This document shows positions 61,672 to 64,000 of a stretch of 64,000 bases of DNA, one piece after another. The first letter of the stretch is position 1, and every line of letters begins with the position of its first letter. The position numbers and the translations under genes were made by a program. A model generated the notes under the pieces. That model saw nothing but the letters and a program-made list of their open reading frames with translations, did no database searches and was not told the DNA's origin. Source of the stretch: Faecalicatena_A orotica (GTDB lineage: Bacteria > Bacillota > Clostridia > Lachnospirales > Lachnospiraceae); the NCBI RefSeq assembly GCF_040545875.1, contig NZ_JBEPMR010000003.1. One strand, given 5' to 3'.

Positions 61672-62087
61672 CCTGTTTTTTCCTTTCCATATATATTCTA
61701 TGTGTATTTTAACACTATTTTTCTTAATTGGAATACCCTTTTCCAGTATTTCCTAAGAAAAAAGAATTAAATTTTCTTTTAATTATTTTCACATTCATTT
61801 TATTGTATAACTTTTTCACCCGGATATGTATGATTTCAAAAATTTGTCATAAATCAGGTTGATACCGCTGGATGAAATTTTCTATGAGAAAAAATTAATT
61901 TCTAAGATATGTACAGATTGAAAATACTTTCATCGGTGCTAATAAACTGTAACCTTTAATTAATACAAATAATATATCAGATAATTTATTGTGCTTTCAT
62001 ATTATTGAATAACAATATATAAAATGGTATAATAAATATAAGTAATAAGTAAAATGTTTATTGTAAATGAAAAGGGAGGGCAAAGAA
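61672..62087. other. AT-rich intergenic region
   Basis: This 416-base gap, the longest in the window, is divergent between phoH (minus) and the uncharacterised gene at 62088 (plus). I see no open frame of note, no tRNA and no long repeat. Apart from the strong promoter at 62005-62033 and a weak phoH promoter, nothing is identified. Its length and AT content leave room for a small RNA or a regulatory region. Confidence 0.6.
62005..62033 (+). promoter_or_regulatory. Promoter of the gene at 62088
   Basis: TTGAAT (62005-62010) and a perfect TATAAT (62028-62033) are 17 bases apart, about 55 bases upstream of the start. Confidence 0.75.
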
Positions 62088-62573
62088 ATGGGAACTGAAG
62101 TTTTAACAAATAAAAAGTATGATTATATTTGCCGCTATCGTCCTAAGGCTTCCGGATCTGGCAGGGATGAATGCAGGGAAATATATCTATCCCGGCAGCA
62201 GGCCGCATTATTAACCCTCCTGCACAGGACAAAAAGTTTTCCGGTATTCAGGCTCATGAATATGTATGATACAAGCCATGTATACGCCGAAATGTCAAAA
62301 GACCCGTTTTATGTCACCAGTGACATGGAAACGGATGAAGAGATACTCGAATCCTCAGAAGATCTGAGGTATCTGTGCGGGCTAGGACTTTTGGAAATGG
62401 ATTTCGGCGGGAAGGATAAGATTTATGTCTATCATTCTCTGGAGGATGGGGAATTTTTTAAGACAATCTTACAGAAATACAGCGAAATATCACATGTACA
62501 CCCACTCATCCACAGAGGCGTTGTCCGTCTGACAGAAGACGGCAGGACGACAGAACTGATCTGCAGAAGGTAA
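62088..62573 (+). CDS. Uncharacterised soluble protein
   Basis: The 161-residue protein has no signal or membrane segment and no motif I recognise. It starts MGTEVLTNKKYDYICRYRP and has a helical region (LSRQQAALLTLLHRTKSFP). The acidic middle is ETDEEILESSEDLRYL, and the C terminus is basic. The layout could fit a winged-helix regulator, but this is only an impression. GGGAGG lies eight bases before the ATG. It is a single gene with its own strong promoter and a strong terminator. Confidence 0.7.
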   Translation: MGTEVLTNKKYDYICRYRPKASGSGRDECREIYLSRQQAALLTLLHRTKSFPVFRLMNMYDTSHVYAEMSKDPFYVTSDMETDEEILESSEDLRYLCGLGLLEMDFGGKDKIYVYHSLEDGEFFKTILQKYSEISHVHPLIHRGVVRLTEDGRTTELICRR

Positions 62574-62587
62574 GTCTGCCCCTGCCA

Positions 62588-62634
62588 TGCAAAAAGACAC
62601 CTGTGTTTCGAAAAAGCACAGGTGTCTTTTTGCA
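62588..62634. terminator. Bidirectional terminator
   Basis: An 18-bp perfect stem (62588-62605 with 62617-62634) with an 11-base loop includes AAAAA and TTTTT ends, so it can stop transcripts from both convergent genes. Confidence 0.92.
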
Positions 62635-62644
62635 ACTAATTGCC

Positions 62645-63001
62645 TTAGATCATAAGATCTTTCTTTTCTAGAATCGCTTCCACTGCCGCACAGGCCGGGC
62701 AGTCACAGTATTTTGCCCCGGCAGCCTTAATCTCGCGGGCGTGTGCCGCTACTTCTTTTGCCTTATCCGCCCCGAACACCTGGGCCCCGGCTTCAGACTC
62801 TGCAAATCCGATCAGATTGTCGACCGGCATAATATCCTCTTCCAGTTCTTCTATATACTTTCTGGTTTCTGCGGCCTCCCCTTCTGTGCCGACGGCATCC
62901 AGCCATGCCAGAGCCGCAGCCTTTGTCTCACTGCTGCATGTCGGTGCGTCCACTAATTCGTGTGTCTTCTCAACAACGTAGTTCAATACTTCCTTGTCCA
63001 T
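62645..63001 (-). CDS. Small uncharacterised protein with CxCPAC motif
   Basis: The 118-residue, mostly helical acidic protein ends with AKYCDCPACAAVEAILEKKD, a cysteine cluster that could bind metal, and has an early CSSE. Proteins like this are common in Lachnospiraceae and are sometimes named Hsp90, but no GHKL ATPase motif is present. AAAGGAG precedes the ATG at 63001. Its promoter is at 63037-63065. Confidence 0.78.
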   Translation of the reverse strand: MDKEVLNYVVEKTHELVDAPTCSSETKAAALAWLDAVGTEGEAAETRKYIEELEEDIMPVDNLIGFAESEAGAQVFGADKAKEVAAHAREIKAAGAKYCDCPACAAVEAILEKKDLMI

Positions 63002-63036
63002 AATTAACACTCCTTTTCTTCCAGAACTTTTCCTAT

Positions 63037-63065
63037 ATTTTACCATACTTATCCGGGTAACGCAA
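63037..63065 (-). promoter_or_regulatory. Promoter of the small CxCPAC protein gene
   Basis: On the minus strand, TTGCGT (63060-63065) and TAAAAT (63037-63042) are 17 bases apart, about 36 bases upstream of the start. Confidence 0.5.
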
Positions 63066-63097
63066 TTTGAACCTCTTTCCTATTCAAAACCCTATTC

Positions 63098-63138
63098 AAA
63101 ACAAGAGAACCAAGCGTTACCATGCACGTCTGGTTCTC
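63098..63138 (-). terminator. Terminator after yqfD
   Basis: On the minus strand GAGAACCA (63131-63138) pairs with TGGTTCTC (63105-63112) and is followed by TTGTTTTG. A perfect tandem 12-base duplication (CCTATTCAAAAC, 63079-63090 and 63091-63102) lies in and just beyond the tail. Confidence 0.72.
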
Positions 63139-63149
63139 CTTTATAGGGA

Positions 63150-64000
63150 TCATTCCTGTGTTTCTTCTGTTCCATCCGAAGTCTTATTCTCAATCTGCAT
63201 GATTTCGGTGTCCTTCTCCTGTGTGATCCGCTCATTCAGGTATAAGATGCCTTTTGCTGTTGCCGTGTCCTGACCGATATGTATTTTCACACTGTTATCT
63301 TTCATCTGGACATCCTTCTCTTCCAGATCTTTGGAGAACAGGCTGAAGTTTTCACTCAGCTGTTTCTGGAGGTCTTCTTTTGTGTGTGGTTTCTCTTTGG
63401 AGGTGTATGATCTAACAATCTTACTGCCGTAAGATACAGGGAGGTAGAAATTCTCACCTAATTTCAGCTGGTGCTCCTTTGTGTACATCTCCCATTCTTT
63501 ATAATCATTCTTCAGTGTGCCGACTGAGAGTATCCGGGAACCGATTTTTAGATAATACAAGCGTCTCTGGGACTTCTCATAGTATTTCTTTTTATATTTT
63601 GTGCTGATTGTATCCTCGTAAGCCATCTGTGTATCCGCAAATATATCCGCATCCGAAGTCTGGTACTGGTAGTCGATGACTTCGCCTGCATCGTTCATGA
63701 CCTCGATCCTGCCGGACACGAGGATGTCGCCTTTTGCGACGGTATCTCCGACATGCACCATCGGGACTCCCGTCCGGGTGATGATACTGGTAATCACACC
63801 GTCTTTCGTTGCAACCAGGTCTTTCGGCTCCTTCGGCTGAGCCTGGCTGCTCTCGGTTTTTGGGACTTCTGGGGGAGTGGAATCGGAGGAGGCACTTTTA
63901 GGGTCCGCATCCTCTCCGTCCTCCCGGAACGTATCTTCATTTTCCTTGATCTGGATACGGAGCCGGCTGCCGTCAATGGATGCAGATACCCAGACGATAT
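63150..64000 (-). CDS. yqfD: Sporulation protein YqfD (5' part outside window)
   Basis: The frame stays open from base 64000 down to the stop at 63150, so this is the C-terminal part (about 283 residues) of a larger protein. It reads WVSASIDGSRLRIQIKE, then a linker rich in Pro, Ser and Glu, then DLVATKDGVITSIITRTGVP and HVGDTVAKGDILVSGRIEV. This is the conserved YqfD core found in spore formers, where yqfC-yqfD lie near phoH. The GTG at 63797 is internal. YqfD is needed for efficient sporulation in the mother cell; its chemistry is unknown. Confidence 0.87.
   Translation of the reverse strand, partial: IVWVSASIDGSRLRIQIKENEDTFREDGEDADPKSASSDSTPPEVPKTESSQAQPKEPKDLVATKDGVITSIITRTGVPMVHVGDTVAKGDILVSGRIEVMNDAGEVIDYQYQTSDADIFADTQMAYEDTISTKYKKKYYEKSQRRLYYLKIGSRILSVGTLKNDYKEWEMYTKEHQLKLGENFYLPVSYGSKIVRSYTSKEKPHTKEDLQKQLSENFSLFSKDLEEKDVQMKDNSVKIHIGQDTATAKGILYLNERITQEKDTEIMQIENKTSDGTEETQE

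Noticed and set aside
62645..63001. Hsp90 chaperone label
   Set aside because: At 118 residues it lacks the GHKL ATP-binding motifs; only a CxCPAC cluster is notable.
1..64000. CRISPR arrays, tRNA or rRNA genes, transposases
   Set aside because: Looked for in all gaps; no spaced direct repeats, tRNA-like cloverleaf ends or transposase motifs were seen.

Overview
The window looks like chromosomal core sequence from a spore-forming, Gram-positive Clostridia bacterium, most likely a Lachnospiraceae member. The reasons are Firmicutes-type ribosomal clusters (L21, Prp and an N-terminally extended L27), the SepF/YlmH cluster, a LexA/YneA SOS pair, sporulation-type proteins (YqfD, a BofC-like protein, a SpoVB-like flippase), strong Shine-Dalgarno sites with frequent GTG/TTG starts, and several small families common in this group (DUF4317, DUF4250, DUF896, DUF378). 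No rRNA, tRNA, CRISPR array, transposase or phage module was seen. The genus cannot be fixed from this sequence alone.

Layout. 1-13.2 kb, plus strand: a truncated radical SAM (SPL-like) gene, ybaK-type deacylase, aspartate kinase behind a promoter and structured leader, a CBS protein, an amidohydrolase, rplU-prp-rpmA with its own promoter and leader, then obgE-yhbY-nadD-yqeK-rsfS, a solute-binding lipoprotein and a large GGDEF/EAL membrane protein. 13.3-16.5 kb: lexA (minus) diverges from yneA (plus) across three LexA boxes; then an XerS-like recombinase and a short DUF4317 gene. 16.6-19.0 kb: a UvrA-like ABC ATPase without the UvrB-binding domain, behind a 19-bp-spacer MerR-type promoter and an attenuator-like leader. 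19.0-26.3 kb, minus: an uncharacterised anchored protein, a chemoreceptor and a full-size Lhr helicase in tandem. 26.6-33.5 kb: ttcA-like gene, a cytidylate kinase-like gene, and the HlyD-like/yggS/sepF/ylmH/lspA/rluD cluster.

33.6-61.7 kb is one minus-strand run of about 28 kb. In the order of transcription it holds phoH-ybeY, a SpoVB-like flippase, a BofC-like gene, DUF896, 5-formyl-THF cyclo-ligase, DUF4250, miaB, a membrane protein, mutS, mutL, miaA, a methionine gamma-lyase-like enzyme, two flavoproteins, radC, mreBCD, a long PBP2, minCDE, rodA, mgsA and a D,D-carboxypeptidase lipoprotein. The elongasome (MreBCD-PBP2-RodA) and the division-site selector (MinCDE) form one block. 62-64 kb holds two small uncharacterised genes and the 3' part of yqfD.

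Most genes are housekeeping, and I see no clear new multi-gene system. The features most worth a second look are the regulatory region of the UvrA-like gene, the permease-less solute-binding protein beside the c-di-GMP enzyme, the three-box SOS region, a hairpin carrying a start site after miaB, the leader of aspartate kinase, and a large insertion in PBP2. Promoters, leaders and starts were read by eye; family calls rest on visible motifs and recall, not on database searches.
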